A stretch of 64,000 nucleotides of DNA from Xenorhabdus poinarii G6 (GCF_000968175.1 NZ_FO704551.1:2728001-2792000); one strand, 5' to 3'; counted from the first letter of the stretch, positions 40,155-50,446 are shown. Numbers and translations: made by a program. The notes: generated by a model from the letters alone, not told the origin.

Positions 40155-40925
40155 TCAGGCAATGGCGAATAACGTCACACTATTTTGATAAATTTGACGG
40201 GCAATATCATCTGGCCGCTCTTGACGCAGTTGACACAATACAGAAAAAACCTGTGCCACCCTTTCTGGCCGGTTAGGCTGTCCCTGAAACCCCGATAATG
40301 GCATGTCAGGCGCATCCGTTTCCAAGACCAACGATGACAAAGGTAATTGTGAAATGGTGTGACGTGTTTTTTGCGCCCTGTCGTAAGTGATTGTTCCTCC
40401 GACGCCAATGTAAAATCCCAGCCGAATAAAGGCTTGAGCCTGAGATAAACTGCCTGAAAAACCATGAATAACCCCGGTTCGTGGTAACTTATGCTTTCTC
40501 AACATCGCGGCCAACTGATCATGACTTTTTCTGGCGTGGAGGATCACGGGTAACTCATGTTGTTTCGCCAGCATTAGCTGTGCACCTAACAGGCTTTTCT
40601 GCTTTTCAAACTGCGGATCGGGCATGAAAAGATCAAGCCCAATTTCGCCCACGGCGACACATTTAGCTTCTTTTTTCTGTAGTTTCTGATCCAACGCCAC
40701 TAAATGCATTTCTTGGTGTTCAGCAACATAGAGCGGGTGTAAACCAAATGCCGCATAGATTGAAGAATACGTTTCAGCCAACGCAGAAACGCTCTGGAAG
40801 TGCATGTGGCTCACCGTGGGAACGATTATTTTCTCCACCCCCATTTGTCTGGCTTGTTCCAGGCTCGCTATTTCATCACCCGCAAAAGGGGGAAAGTCAA
40901 AATGGCAATGTGTATCAATAAACAT
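40155..40925 (-). CDS. yjjV: TatD-family metal-dependent hydrolase YjjV
   Basis: A 256-residue TatD-type DNase/hydrolase: FIDTHCHFDFPPF (first metal His-x-His), VGEIGLDLFM (Glu), LPVILHARKSHDQL (His), GVIHGFSGSLSQA (His) and LVLETDAPDMPL (Asp). E. coli YjjV is next to yjjU and upstream of the deo operon as well. The ATG immediately follows the yjjU TAG. Confidence 0.92.
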   Translation of the reverse strand: MFIDTHCHFDFPPFAGDEIASLEQARQMGVEKIIVPTVSHMHFQSVSALAETYSSIYAAFGLHPLYVAEHQEMHLVALDQKLQKKEAKCVAVGEIGLDLFMPDPQFEKQKSLLGAQLMLAKQHELPVILHARKSHDQLAAMLRKHKLPRTGVIHGFSGSLSQAQAFIRLGFYIGVGGTITYDRAQKTRHTISQLPLSSLVLETDAPDMPLSGFQGQPNRPERVAQVFSVLCQLRQERPDDIARQIYQNSVTLFAIA

Positions 40926-42056
40926 CTACTTATTGTCTGAGTTGTCCATCATCATGGTTTCTGTCGTGTGTCCGTGTTCCATGCTATCAGATACAGACGA
41001 TCCCACTATCGGATAAGTGTCGCAGGTGTTCAGAAAACGGTTTCTTCGGAAACAGTGATGCTTGACCTCCTCAGGATGTAACTTCATGCGGCTTACTCCA
41101 TAATTCTTACATTCTTCATACCCAAATTTTCTTTCTACAAAAGTATGGCCAATTGTCGCCAGAAAATACCGTCCACAACGCCGTCCCAAATGGTAATCCT
41201 GATGTAGTGCGCTGAAACTGCTTCCCAGAGCCATCGTCGCTAAGGGAGCAGGCGGGTAGATTTCAAAGATTTGGACATCATTCGGTGGGTTTTTTATAAA
41301 TTTATGTGTCCGGCGGTAACTTTCTGCATGACGGCTGATCATCTTGACCATTTTTTGTAAGCTACTGGTCTCTAACCAGCGCTTCATACGCTTAATCCAC
41401 TGAGGGGTATAATAAAGTTGTGAAGGAACTGTCCGAATCACGACAATCGTATCCGCGCCGCGCCGATAGGCTTCCTGCACAGGAATCGCATCGCCAATAC
41501 CGCCATCCTGGTAAACCACATCATCCAGAGTAACCCCATTACGGTAAAACCCCGGAATCGCACTTGACGCTTTGATAATATCCATCCAATTCTGAGCGTC
41601 AGGATGCAGGTAAACCGGCTCAAAATTATCCGCACGGCAAGCGCACATATAGAATTCACGCCCGGACTCAAACTGACGCATTGCAACAGGGATATTGAGT
41701 GGCAATTGCGCAGAAATTGTCTCAATATACCAATCCAGATCGATGAGATGCCCGCCGCGTACAAAACGTAATGGATTAAAGAAGGCGGGATCGGTGGTAT
41801 AACGGTTAATCACTTTACGTGCATAACCGCGCTGACCGCAAAGGTAGGCGGAAATGTTTTGGGCTCCCGCCGATGTCCCAAGAAACAGTTCAAACGGATT
41901 AAAATTAAGACGGAGAAATTCATCTAAAACACCCGCGGTAAAAATTCCCCGTTGCCCCCCTCCTTCACAAACCAGTGCAATTTTTCCTGGTTTTATGTGT
42001 GAGTGATAAGCCAACGGTGCGATATTACCCAACGTTACTGGAACATGTTTTCCCAC
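40926..42056 (-). CDS. yjjU: Patatin-like phospholipase YjjU
   Basis: A 376-residue patatin-type serine hydrolase: oxyanion loop EGGGQRGIFTAGVLDEF, nucleophile GTSAGAQ and catalytic Asp in DGGIGDAIPV. I chose the GTG at 42056 because AGAGGGGG lies just before it and the family starts MGxxxPVTLGNIAPL; a TTG at 42077 is in frame. The C-terminal about 50 residues are not conserved with E. coli. Pair with yjjV. Confidence 0.88.
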   Translation of the reverse strand: MGKHVPVTLGNIAPLAYHSHIKPGKIALVCEGGGQRGIFTAGVLDEFLRLNFNPFELFLGTSAGAQNISAYLCGQRGYARKVINRYTTDPAFFNPLRFVRGGHLIDLDWYIETISAQLPLNIPVAMRQFESGREFYMCACRADNFEPVYLHPDAQNWMDIIKASSAIPGFYRNGVTLDDVVYQDGGIGDAIPVQEAYRRGADTIVVIRTVPSQLYYTPQWIKRMKRWLETSSLQKMVKMISRHAESYRRTHKFIKNPPNDVQIFEIYPPAPLATMALGSSFSALHQDYHLGRRCGRYFLATIGHTFVERKFGYEECKNYGVSRMKLHPEEVKHHCFRRNRFLNTCDTYPIVGSSVSDSMEHGHTTETMMMDNSDNK

Positions 42057-42248
42057 GTTTCCCCCTCTAAAAGTCAATGGCTGTCATTAAGGCCAATCCA
42101 CACGATGAATATCTATCAGTATATGGTTTCAAATAACTTTTTTATAAAATTTACGTTACATCATGAAAAAATAGAATGCGGATTTATCCGATAAGATTTC
42201 AAACCGTAGAAATAGAAAAGGAAAAAACGACGGGATTTATCCGTGATC

Positions 42249-42274
42249 CGAGCCAATAATGAATATTATTGGCT
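42249..42274 (-). terminator. Hairpin after prfC
   Basis: GAGCCAATAAT (42249-42259) pairs with ATTATTGGCTC (42264-42274), an 11-bp perfect stem with a 4-nt loop, 26 bases after the prfC stop. The T-run is not immediate; a weaker second hairpin and TTTTTT follow at about 42220-42240. Likely transcript end. Confidence 0.6.
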
Positions 42275-42299
42275 CAGAAAACGGAGGCTGAAAAGCGTA

Positions 42300-43889
42300 T
42301 TAGTGTTCCCGGGTCTTACGGAAAACAACATCAGGGTAGCGCTCACGGGTCAAATTCAAGTTGACCATTGTGGGGGCAATGTAAGTGAGATTCTCACCGC
42401 CATCGAGAGCCAGGTTTTGTTCATTCTTGCGCTTGAACTCTTCCAGTTTCTTCACATCACTACACTCAACCCAGCGAGCCGTCGTTACGTTAACAGGCTC
42501 ATACAGTGCTTCAACGTTGTATTCACTCTTCAAGCGAGCAACAACAACATCAAACTGAAGGACACCTACCGCCCCCACGATCAGATCGTTATTGGACAGA
42601 GGACGGAAGACCTGTACCGCACCTTCTTCTGATAACTGAACCAGACCTTTCAGCAATTGCTTCTGCTTCAACGGGTCACGCAGACGGATACGGCGGAATA
42701 ATTCAGGTGCAAAGTTAGGGATACCGGTAAATTTCAGCTCTTCACCCTGGGTAAATGTATCACCAATCTGAATTGTGCCATGATTGTGCAGACCGATAAT
42801 ATCCCCCGGATAGGCATGTTCAACATGCGAACGGTCGCCTGCCATAAACGTCAGTGCATCAGAAATCACGACGTCTTTCTTAATGCGGACTTGACGCAGT
42901 TTCATGCCTTTCTCATATTGACCAGAAACAATCCGTAAAAAGGCTACACGGTCACGGTGCTTCGGATCCATATTGGCCTGGATTTTGAAAACAAAACCAG
43001 TGAATTTTTCTTCGTTGGCGGTCACTTCACGCCCATCGGCCTGACGCGGCATTGGCGTTGGCGCCCATTGAACAAGGCCATCCAGCATGTGGTCAACACC
43101 GAAGTTACCCAATGCCGTACCAAAAAAGACAGGCGTCAACTCTCCCTGTAAAAATGCGTCTTGCTCGAATTCATGGGATGCACCTTTGACAAGCTCCAGC
43201 TCTTCACGGAGTTGATTTGCCAGCTCTTCGCCCACAGCGGCATCTAGCTCTGGATTATCCAATCCTTTAATCGCCCGCACTTCCTGGATCGTATGCCCTT
43301 GACCAGACTGATACAGATAAATTTCATCAAGATAGAGATGATAAACCCCTTTGAAGGACTTACCACAACCGATCGGCCATGTTATCGGACTACAGGCAAT
43401 GTTCAGTTCATTTTCCACTTCATCCATCAACGCCATGGGATCACGGATATCACGGTCAAGCTTGTTCATGAAGGTCAGGATCGGTGTATCGCGCAGGCGG
43501 GTCACTTCCATCAGCTTACGGGTACGATCCTCAACCCCTTTTGCGGCATCAATCACCATCAAACAACAGTCAACCGCGGTTAGCGTACGGTAGGTATCTT
43601 CAGAGAAGTCTTCGTGTCCGGGGGTATCCAGTAAGTTAACCAGACAATCGCCATAAGGAAACTGCATGACGGAAGTGGTAATGGAAATACCACGCTGTTT
43701 TTCCATCTCCATCCAGTCTGATTTGGCGTGTTGGTTAGAGCCTCGCCCTTTTACCGTACCCGCTTTCTGGATCGCCTGTCCGAACAGTAATACTTTTTCG
43801 GTAATAGTCGTTTTACCTGCATCGGGGTGGGAAATGATGGCAAATGTGCGTCGTTTCGCAACTTCTTGCAGAAAGGGAGAATTTGACAT
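42300..43889 (-). CDS. prfC: Peptide chain release factor 3
   Basis: GTPase that recycles RF1/RF2 from the ribosome. 529 residues, equal to E. coli. G1 motif [15 protein letters not shown], switch regions with [12 protein letters not shown]3 [15 protein letters not shown]4 [11 protein letters not shown]. The start [15 protein letters not shown] at 43889 is supported by the family; an in-frame run of 25 codons upstream is not. Confidence 0.97.
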   Translation of the reverse strand: MSNSPFLQEVAKRRTFAIISHPDAGKTTITEKVLLFGQAIQKAGTVKGRGSNQHAKSDWMEMEKQRGISITTSVMQFPYGDCLVNLLDTPGHEDFSEDTYRTLTAVDCCLMVIDAAKGVEDRTRKLMEVTRLRDTPILTFMNKLDRDIRDPMALMDEVENELNIACSPITWPIGCGKSFKGVYHLYLDEIYLYQSGQGHTIQEVRAIKGLDNPELDAAVGEELANQLREELELVKGASHEFEQDAFLQGELTPVFFGTALGNFGVDHMLDGLVQWAPTPMPRQADGREVTANEEKFTGFVFKIQANMDPKHRDRVAFLRIVSGQYEKGMKLRQVRIKKDVVISDALTFMAGDRSHVEHAYPGDIIGLHNHGTIQIGDTFTQGEELKFTGIPNFAPELFRRIRLRDPLKQKQLLKGLVQLSEEGAVQVFRPLSNNDLIVGAVGVLQFDVVVARLKSEYNVEALYEPVNVTTARWVECSDVKKLEEFKRKNEQNLALDGGENLTYIAPTMVNLNLTRERYPDVVFRKTREH

Positions 43890-44045
43890 TAATTGGGATC
43901 TTCTAGTCTGTACACGGATTGACACCATTTGGGAAGTCCCCCCTGTTGGTGCTTCCCATGCCAATCCGTCATATTGTTAATCGTGATTGGCCGTTATTTT
44001 CGCTGAACTTGGATTTATAAACAATCAATGATTGCGCATGTGCCG

Positions 44046-44099
44046 AAACCGCTACTGAACGTTTTCTACTCAGCAGAAAGTGTTTCAATGACGGCTTAA
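44046..44099 (+). pseudogene. 3' end fragment of an IS982-family transposase
   Basis: The plus strand reads KPLLNVFYSAESVSMTA-stop (44046-44099). The complete IS982 transposase at 7764-8648 ends KPSLKVFYSEEDFPMTA-stop, so 11 or 12 of the last 17 residues agree, and the DNA aligns too (for example TAAGCCGTCATTG in both). It is a decayed terminal piece of a related IS, opposite in orientation to the intact copy. It abuts the rimI stop codon. Confidence 0.75.
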
Positions 44100-44111
44100 C
44101 AGTGATACTGT

Positions 44112-44564
44112 TCAGAATTCACTCAATAACGGCAACGCCATAATAATGGCATCTTCCTTTCCCGTCGCCGTCGGGTAGTAATTCTTGCGGACAGAGACTT
44201 CATTGAAGCCTAAATCTTCATATAAACGAATCGCGGCGTGATTAGAACGCCGCACCTCAAGCCACAAGGTGTTTATCTGCTTGTCAGGCAATATATTGAT
44301 GAGATGGGTTAATAATGCTCTACCATATCCTCGTAATTGATGTTCAGGATGAATAGCAATATTAAATAGGGTGGCTTCATCCATCACATATTGGGTTATC
44401 GCAAAACCGATAATCTGGTCATTCTGCGTTATTTTATAGTTGATATAACGTTCTCCCTGATTGGAATAAAACGTTTTTTCACTCCACGGAAACGCATGGC
44501 TGGCCTGTTCTATCTGAAATGCGCTGGGAAGGTCAACGGGGATTAATAGAGAAATATTCTTCAT
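44112..44564 (-). CDS. rimI: Ribosomal protein S18-alanine N-acetyltransferase RimI
   Basis: GNAT acetyltransferase for S18. 150 residues: the acetyl-CoA motif IAIHPEHQLRGYGRALLTHLI, then LWLEVRRSNHAAIRLYEDLGFNEV and the end RKNYYPTATGKEDAIIMALPL. ATG at 44564 lies inside the end of holD (32-base overlap), as in E. coli. The last residues LLSEF differ from other RimI proteins and may come from the adjoining IS fragment. Confidence 0.93.
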   Translation of the reverse strand: MKNISLLIPVDLPSAFQIEQASHAFPWSEKTFYSNQGERYINYKITQNDQIIGFAITQYVMDEATLFNIAIHPEHQLRGYGRALLTHLINILPDKQINTLWLEVRRSNHAAIRLYEDLGFNEVSVRKNYYPTATGKEDAIIMALPLLSEF

Positions 44565-44943
44565 AATGGTAAATTTGTTGCCAAAGAGCACGTTTTGCAT
44601 TCCCATCAAGAGATAAGTCATTTAATGTTGGGCTTCTCAAAGAAATCCCTTGTATTGATAAGGTAATATCAACGCCCAACAGCCAAAATGGGCAGTGGAT
44701 TGATTCCAAAAGTAACTCAACATCTTTTGTCGTGATGCAATATACCGATGAGGCATCAATCCCCATGGCGGTAAAAATGTCAGTAAACAATGAATGACTT
44801 AAGTCGATGTGATCGTGGCTAATGATCAATAGACGGGTTGAATCAGGGATGAGGACAGATAATTCACCTTGCAAAGCCATTGGGCTACGCAAAACCCATT
44901 GGGTGATCCCCAGTTGGGAAAGTAATCTGTCACGCTTTGTCAT
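44533..44943 (-). CDS. holD: DNA polymerase III psi subunit
   Basis: A 136-residue HolD protein linking the clamp loader and chi subunit to SSB. N terminus RDRLLSQLGITQWVLRSPMALQGE is the chi-binding segment typical of the family. Length close to E. coli psi (137). Overlaps rimI; divergent from rsmC, all as in E. coli. Confidence 0.92.
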   Translation of the reverse strand: MTKRDRLLSQLGITQWVLRSPMALQGELSVLIPDSTRLLIISHDHIDLSHSLFTDIFTAMGIDASSVYCITTKDVELLLESIHCPFWLLGVDITLSIQGISLRSPTLNDLSLDGNAKRALWQQIYHYEEYFSINPR

Positions 44944-45084
44944 CGTGTTTTATTCCATCTGCCATAAAAAAATAACAGGTAATATATTATCAGAGGGCTT
45001 AGCGCGGCGCCAATCAACATGGCATCCCGGTTCTGCTCACTGATACTTATGTTTGGATAAAGATTTATAAGGAGCTATACATAG

Positions 45085-46098
45085 ATGTCAGTATTAACCC
45101 CGGCCAGCGAAGTGATCCTGCGCCACCATGAGCATTTACGTGCTCATCATCTGCTCTTTGCCGGTGATCTTCAAGACGACCTGGCAACGGAAATTGAAGC
45201 GGCCAGTGTGCGTGTACATACTAACCAATATCACCATTGGCAATCGCTGATCCGCAAACTGGGTGATCATGCCTGGTATGGCCTGGTTGCAGACAGCGCA
45301 TTTATTCAAGACTGTGATACGCTGATTTATTACTGGCCAAAAAGCAAACAAGAGGCGCGTTTCCAACTGCGGAATCTGTTTTCCATCCTGCCCGTCAATA
45401 CGAATATCTTTATTGTCGGTGAAAACCGCAGTGGTGTGCGCAGTGTGGATAAATTAATGGAAGATGTGATGACCTTCCGCAAAATTGATACCGCACGCCG
45501 TTGCAGCTTGTTCTATGGGCAGTTGAAAGATCAGGTTCAGTTTGATCAAAATAATTGGTGGAACAGTTATCAGGTAGGCGATGCCACCATCAATACGCTA
45601 CCCGGCGTATTTAGCCAAGATGATTTGGATGTCGGCAGCCGTCTGCTGCTTTCTACCTTTGATGCGCCTATCTCTGGAAAACTGCTGGATATTGCTTGTG
45701 GTGCTGGCGTTCTGGCAACCGTATTGGGTAAAAAGAACCCTGATTTGTCCCTGACACTCAGCGATGTCAGTGCTGCCGCCATCACATCCAGTAAGGCAAC
45801 ATTGAAAGCCAATAAGCTGAAAGGCAATGTGGTTGCCAGTAATGTCTATTCTGCGATTGAAGAGAAGTTTGACTGGATCATTTCTAATCCACCCTTCCAT
45901 GATGGTTTGAAAACGACCTTAGTTGCCGCCGAGGATATGATTCGGATGGCACCAAGTTATCTTAAATCGGGTGGTCAATTGCGAATTGTCGCCAACGCTT
46001 TCTTGCCCTACCCGGATCTGCTGGATAAAGCCTTTGGCGGCCATGAAGTCATTGCGCAGACAGGCAAGTTCAAAGTATACCGCGCGACAAAGAAATAA
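45085..46098 (+). CDS. rsmC: 16S rRNA m2G1207 methyltransferase RsmC
   Basis: Methylates G1207 of 16S rRNA in the 30S subunit. 337 residues with two methyltransferase-like halves; the active C-terminal one has the SAM motif [20 protein letters not shown] and catalytic [19 protein letters not shown] precedes the ATG. Divergent from holD. Confidence 0.96.
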   Translation: MSVLTPASEVILRHHEHLRAHHLLFAGDLQDDLATEIEAASVRVHTNQYHHWQSLIRKLGDHAWYGLVADSAFIQDCDTLIYYWPKSKQEARFQLRNLFSILPVNTNIFIVGENRSGVRSVDKLMEDVMTFRKIDTARRCSLFYGQLKDQVQFDQNNWWNSYQVGDATINTLPGVFSQDDLDVGSRLLLSTFDAPISGKLLDIACGAGVLATVLGKKNPDLSLTLSDVSAAAITSSKATLKANKLKGNVVASNVYSAIEEKFDWIISNPPFHDGLKTTLVAAEDMIRMAPSYLKSGGQLRIVANAFLPYPDLLDKAFGGHEVIAQTGKFKVYRATKK

Positions 46099-46127
46099 TC
46101 ATTCAGGTCACCAACGCCATGGCTGTT

Positions 46128-46156
46128 TTGCCTGCTCCAGTGTCATGGGCAGGCAA
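46128..46156 (+). terminator. Terminator after rsmC
   Basis: TTGCCTGC (46128-46135) and GCAGGCAA (46149-46156) form an 8-bp stem with a 13-nt loop; TCTGTTTTT follows. Confidence 0.75.
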
Positions 46157-46245
46157 TCTGTTTTTCAGTCTTTCATTTCTGCCTGCTCGGTGTTCAGCAT
46201 ATGCTGATTTTTAAACCAATCGCACGTTTTCTCACTAAATAATGA

Positions 46246-46273
46246 TTGACGTCAGCCATAAAATCTCTAGAAT
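46246..46273 (+). promoter_or_regulatory. Promoter of the tRNA-Leu pair
   Basis: TTGACG (46246-46251) and TAGAAT (46268-46273), 16 bases apart, followed by the GC-rich GCGCCCCC typical of the discriminator in stable-RNA promoters under stringent control. Forty-odd bases upstream of the first tRNA. Confidence 0.8.
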
Positions 46274-46314
46274 GCGCCCCCATGCTATCTGTTTGAGTGA
46301 TAGTTCTGAAATAT

Positions 46315-46401
46315 GCGAGGGTGGCGGAATTGGTAGACGCGCTAGCTTCAGGTGTTAGTGTTCTTACGGACGTGGGGGTTCAAGTCCCCCCCTTCGCACC
46401 A
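46315..46401 (+). tRNA. tRNA-Leu (anticodon CAG), copy 1
   Basis: An 87-nt class II tRNA with encoded CCA. Anticodon CAG at 46349-46351 in the loop CTTCAGGTG; D-loop AATTGGTAGACGC, long variable arm, and the T-arm GGGGGTTCAAGTCCCCC. It is almost identical to E. coli leuQ/leuP/leuV. Confidence 0.97.
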
Positions 46402-46447
46402 AATCAGAAAACTATTCAGTAAACAAATGAGATAAATGGCAGTACCT

Positions 46448-46534
46448 GCGAGGGTGGCGGAATTGGTAGACGCGCTAGCTTCAGGTGTTAGTGTCCTTAC
46501 GGACGTGGGGGTTCAAGTCCCCCCCTTCGCACCA
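46448..46534 (+). tRNA. tRNA-Leu (anticodon CAG), copy 2
   Basis: Second 87-nt copy, 46 bases after the first, differing by one base in the variable arm (GTCC against GTTC), which keeps the stem paired with G-C in place of G-T. CCA encoded. Co-transcribed with copy 1. Confidence 0.97.
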
Positions 46535-46580
46535 CTGTTTCATTTTCTTCCCCACGTTTCACCTTATTCCCCAAATGACC

Positions 46581-48014
46581 TTACAATCCCATAGCCCCGC
46601 GTAGGGTAAAGAACAGATCCGTCTGATCGGTCAAACCCACAACGTTAGCGGCATGAGGGCCATAAGCGGCAACACGCAGCTGTGTTCCGGTATGCTCCTG
46701 ATTATCCCCTTCCGAATTGCCATAATTCACTGTCATCACTGCGCCATCTTTTGTTATCAGTGAACGTGTCAAGCCGGGGGATTCAACATTGGTACCAATG
46801 ATCTGGCTGGCATGAGCGTGATCCGCCGTCACAATCACAAGCGTATCACCCTGCTCTTTGGCAAATTGCAGGCCAACCTGTACGGCCTGGTCTAAAGCAA
46901 CGGTTTCACCAATCTGTGCGCAAGGGTTGGCATTATGATCCTGTTTATCAATCGAAGCACTTTCAACTTGCAGGAAAAAACCATTTTGGTTCTTTTTCAG
47001 TAAATCAATGGCTTTTTCTGTCATTTGCGCCAAAGTGGGGGCATTAGGATCTAATTGAGAATTCACGGCGCATTTCAGCGGTTTTTCATCAATATTACCG
47101 TGATAAACGGCTTTTGCCCCTTCCCAGGCAACATCCATATTTCCCTCATGGAACAACCCTAACAATGGTCGTTGTTGATTAGCCTCTTTGACCGCTGCCA
47201 GCGATTTCGCATCAGTTACCCATTGATATCCCTGTTCCAATGCCTGTTGCCGCAACGTTTTCCCTTTATTAAGGCCGAAAACCGATTGTTGGGAAAAAGT
47301 TTTCGCCCCTCCTCCCAACGTGACATCTGCCCGTGCTGCCAGCAACTGTTCGGTAATAGATCCCTTGCCGCCATTTTCTAACGCATCAGTGACACATTTC
47401 TGCGAAGTTTCTTCTGGACCATAACATTTACGCATCGTGACATGCGCATATAAAGCCGCGGGGGTGGCATCCTGAATTTCAGCCGTGGTGACATTTCCCG
47501 TTGCCTTACCGTTCTTTTTGGCCAGTTCCAAAATGGATTGATGCGGTTTGCCAAAAACATCAATGCCCAACGCGCCATTATAGGTTTTTACGCCCGTCGC
47601 CCAGGCTGTAGCAGAAGCGGCTGAATCTGTCACATAGTTGGGTTTCTGCGTCTTCCTATTCAACGAATAGTGTGTATATTGCCCTGTGAATGGTAACGCA
47701 TCGATCCCTTTAAAAAATCCACCTGCACCTTCTGCATAATTACGGGCAATGGTAATTTCAGAATCGCCCATACCATCACCGATAAATAAGATCACATTCT
47801 TAGCCTTGTTGCTATTCAAGGCTGCCTTAAGTACGGCAGTTTGATCCTGAGTCACACGGCGCGCACCACCAAACTCGGTAATATTGCCTTGTGCTGCCCG
47901 GTGTTGATCCAGCACATGATTGGCATCACTGACCGCCCAGACAGGCAGCGTTGCGCCTGATATCAATATCGCAACCACCGTAGCCAACCGATTTTTTTCA
48001 TCATTACGCGACAT
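46581..48014 (-). CDS. phoA: Alkaline phosphatase
   Basis: Periplasmic phosphomonoesterase that frees phosphate during starvation. 477 residues with a signal peptide (cleavage near LPVWA). Active-site elements: [11 protein letters not shown] (metal Asp), [12 protein letters not shown] (nucleophile Ser), the [12 protein letters not shown]rg region with its Cys pair, [13 protein letters not shown] and TADHAHASQ (zinc Asp/His), and QEHTGTQL (zinc His). The ATG at 48014 follows AAGGAAAAC; an upstream in-frame start would put 27 polar residues before the signal. Confidence 0.95.
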   Translation of the reverse strand: MSRNDEKNRLATVVAILISGATLPVWAVSDANHVLDQHRAAQGNITEFGGARRVTQDQTAVLKAALNSNKAKNVILFIGDGMGDSEITIARNYAEGAGGFFKGIDALPFTGQYTHYSLNRKTQKPNYVTDSAASATAWATGVKTYNGALGIDVFGKPHQSILELAKKNGKATGNVTTAEIQDATPAALYAHVTMRKCYGPEETSQKCVTDALENGGKGSITEQLLAARADVTLGGGAKTFSQQSVFGLNKGKTLRQQALEQGYQWVTDAKSLAAVKEANQQRPLLGLFHEGNMDVAWEGAKAVYHGNIDEKPLKCAVNSQLDPNAPTLAQMTEKAIDLLKKNQNGFFLQVESASIDKQDHNANPCAQIGETVALDQAVQVGLQFAKEQGDTLVIVTADHAHASQIIGTNVESPGLTRSLITKDGAVMTVNYGNSEGDNQEHTGTQLRVAAYGPHAANVVGLTDQTDLFFTLRGAMGL

Positions 48015-48081
48015 ATTGTTTTCCTTGCAATCAGATAAATAGAATAAAAAATCATCGTGCTCATTTGCTCGGATAATAGAT

Positions 48082-48148
48082 ATGTCATATGACATTTATG
48101 TGAATCTATGACGATACTATTATGACAATGCATGTATGACAATGCATG
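48082..48148 (-). promoter_or_regulatory. Candidate Pho-box region upstream of phoA
   Basis: A 14-bp unit TATGACAATGCATG is repeated exactly in tandem (48121-48134 and 48135-48148). On the minus strand it reads CATGCATTGTCATA, containing TTGTCAT, close to the PhoB half-site CTGTCAT. More GTCAT motifs lie at 48084-48116. PhoB repeats are normally 11 bp apart, so the 14-bp period is unusual. The remainder of 48015-48413 holds no gene. Confidence 0.45.
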
Positions 48149-48413
48149 GCTAAACCCATGTTTCAGCAAGTCAGGAAAGAAACTGAGCGTTGCAGCAACC
48201 AAAGATCGAGCCACGATCCAACCGTACCTGACGTGATCTTATTAACAAAATGTAATTTTTATATTTCCAATTTGTGATAATTTATAGGATGTTTTTCCGA
48301 TAGTAAATCATTATGAAAATAAATAATTTCATACCTATCTAATAGGTGTCGAGTTGCCACTGACAAAACAACAACTTGAAAAATAATAGGTATAGTGACT
48401 AGAAGGAACAAAT

Positions 48414-49370
48414 ATGCTACCCAAGAAAATTATCCTGGATTGCGATCCCGGACATGATGATGCCATTGCGCTTCTGCTTGCCCACGGAAACCCTGATATT
48501 GAACTATTGGCTGTCACGACAGTTGTTGGTAACCAAACCCTGAATAAAGTCACCCGTAATGCCCTTTGCATCGCACATATCGCCAATATTCACAACGTTC
48601 CCTTTGCCGCAGGGTGTCACCGTCCACTGGTCAGAGAGATCAAGATCGCCCCGGACATTCACGGGGAAAGCGGCTTAGATGGCCCGATTCTGCCTGAACC
48701 AACAATGAAACTGGATGCGCGTCATGCGGTTGATTTAATTATTGATGTGATTATGGAAAATCCCCCCAACAGTGTGACACTGGTTCCGACTGCAGGTTTG
48801 ACCAATATCGCGATGGCCGTGCGTAAAGCGCCGCAAATCGTTGAACGTGTAAAGGAAGTCGTATTGATGGGAGGGGGTTATCATAAAGGAAACAAAAGCG
48901 CCGTTGCCGAATTCAATATCGTGATCGATCCCGAAGCCGCCCACATTGTTTTTAATGAAAAATGGCCGCTGACGATGGTCGGTTTAGATCTTACCCATCA
49001 GGCTCAGGCAACACCGGACATTATTGATGCAATCACCCAGATTAACACACGTACATCTCAGTTCGTGTTAGATGCACTGAAATTTTTTGGGGACAGGTAT
49101 CGTGAACATCAGGGATTTGGCTATCCCCCGGTCCATGATCCTTGTGCTGTAGCCTATGTGATCGATCCTCATGTAATGACGACGCAAAAAGTTCCCGTGA
49201 ATATCGAGCTAACAGGCACATTAACAACCGGGATGACCGTGGCGGATTTCCGTTTTCCGCCCCCTGAAGATTGTCATACCCAAGTTGCAGTCAAATTAGA
49301 TTGCGCCAGATTCTGGCAGTTAGTGATTGATGCCCTGAAAACAATCGGTGAAACCACTGATCCTGGTTAA
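48414..49370 (+). CDS. Nucleoside hydrolase, RihA/RihB-like
   Basis: A 318-residue inosine-uridine type ribonucleoside hydrolase. The calcium-binding DCDPGHDDAIALLLA opens the protein; GNQTLNKVTRNAL, HGESGLDGP, VLMGGGYHKGNKSAVAEFNI and HDPCAVAYV (last Asp) are family motifs. It hydrolyses ribonucleosides to base and ribose; pyrimidine preference (as RihA/RihB) is likely but not certain. AGAAGGAAC precedes the ATG. Divergent from phoA, a pairing I do not know from E. coli. Confidence 0.92.
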   Translation: MLPKKIILDCDPGHDDAIALLLAHGNPDIELLAVTTVVGNQTLNKVTRNALCIAHIANIHNVPFAAGCHRPLVREIKIAPDIHGESGLDGPILPEPTMKLDARHAVDLIIDVIMENPPNSVTLVPTAGLTNIAMAVRKAPQIVERVKEVVLMGGGYHKGNKSAVAEFNIVIDPEAAHIVFNEKWPLTMVGLDLTHQAQATPDIIDAITQINTRTSQFVLDALKFFGDRYREHQGFGYPPVHDPCAVAYVIDPHVMTTQKVPVNIELTGTLTTGMTVADFRFPPPEDCHTQVAVKLDCARFWQLVIDALKTIGETTDPG

Positions 49371-49436
49371 TGTCGTTCAATATCTTCTTTGACTATTAGA
49401 CACACGTTTTCGTCTTAATGGTCAAAGAAGACGCTA

Positions 49437-50216
49437 TCAAACTAATCGGAATCCCATCAACACGGCGCTGCACAAGATCAAAAATAATGTGACGTATTGT
49501 AATACCTTGTCAGACAAACGCTTCATCACATACCGGGCAAAAGGAATTGTCAGCAAAGATCCCACAAACAGCACCAACGCTAGTTTCCAATTCGTATGCC
49601 CGCCATATGCATAAGCGAAAGCCGATGAGCCGGATAACATCATGGTGACAAAAAGGGAAGCACCAACGGCTTGCTTAATACTCATCTGTGCATAACGCAA
49701 CATTAACGGCAGCACGACGATGCCCCCACCGACCCCCGTTGCCCCCAGTACTAACCCTGCCCCTGTCCCTGGCAATAAGAGCGGTTTAATCAGCCTGGAT
49801 TGTTGTGTCTGGCTTATCTGTGACTGTGGCTGACGTATTCGGTGATAAAAAAGATAAAGGGAAAATAAGATAGCCAATAAAACTAACAAATTAATTCCCC
49901 ATTCAAGTTGCACCTGATGATGACTGACATGATTCAACATTGTTACCCCATAACTGGCCAACATCGTACCAGGTATCATGATAAGCAGAATAATCAACGA
50001 TTGACGTAAGGGAATGTTGCCCATACGAAAGTGCATATAAGAAGATGATATTTTCATCAACATTGAAAGGAGATTCGCAGTGGCTACAGATGCCAGCGCA
50101 TCCAATCCAAACAGATAGGTCAGGATTGGCAAAACGACGACGCCACCACCCACACCTGTCGTGCTGATAATTAAGCCTACCATTGCCCCAACCGCCAGTT
50201 CAGGGATCAATAACAT
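49437..50216 (-). CDS. TauE/SafE-family membrane exporter
   Basis: A 259-residue protein with about eight helices and the paired family motif TTGVGGGVVVLPILTYLFG (about residue 20) and ATGVGGGIVVLPLMLRYA in the second half. The TauE/SafE group exports sulfite, sulfoacetate or other organosulfur anions; the substrate here is unknown. No linked sulfur gene is nearby. Confidence 0.9.
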   Translation of the reverse strand: MLLIPELAVGAMVGLIISTTGVGGGVVVLPILTYLFGLDALASVATANLLSMLMKISSSYMHFRMGNIPLRQSLIILLIMIPGTMLASYGVTMLNHVSHHQVQLEWGINLLVLLAILFSLYLFYHRIRQPQSQISQTQQSRLIKPLLLPGTGAGLVLGATGVGGGIVVLPLMLRYAQMSIKQAVGASLFVTMMLSGSSAFAYAYGGHTNWKLALVLFVGSLLTIPFARYVMKRLSDKVLQYVTLFLILCSAVLMGFRLV

Positions 50217-50446
50217 CGTTTCTTTTCCCGTTTGCCTCTAATCAAAGCACATCTTCTCACCCGACTTCGGCTATCATTGCTCATCATATGACAAAAAAGA
50301 ATACCATACTCTAAAAACAGAATAGGCATTTCAACGTTGCTGGCGGTCACTCAAAAAGCCCTTGCAAGAGGGTAGATATAGGGAATTAATTGCTGGAATG
50401 ATTTACCGTTAAAACCGGGTATCCAACGTATTCTTTGGGTAACGTT

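Noticed and set aside
43890..43964. N-terminal extension of RF3
   Set aside because: The family begins at [10 protein letters not shown] (43889); the upstream codons are leader DNA.
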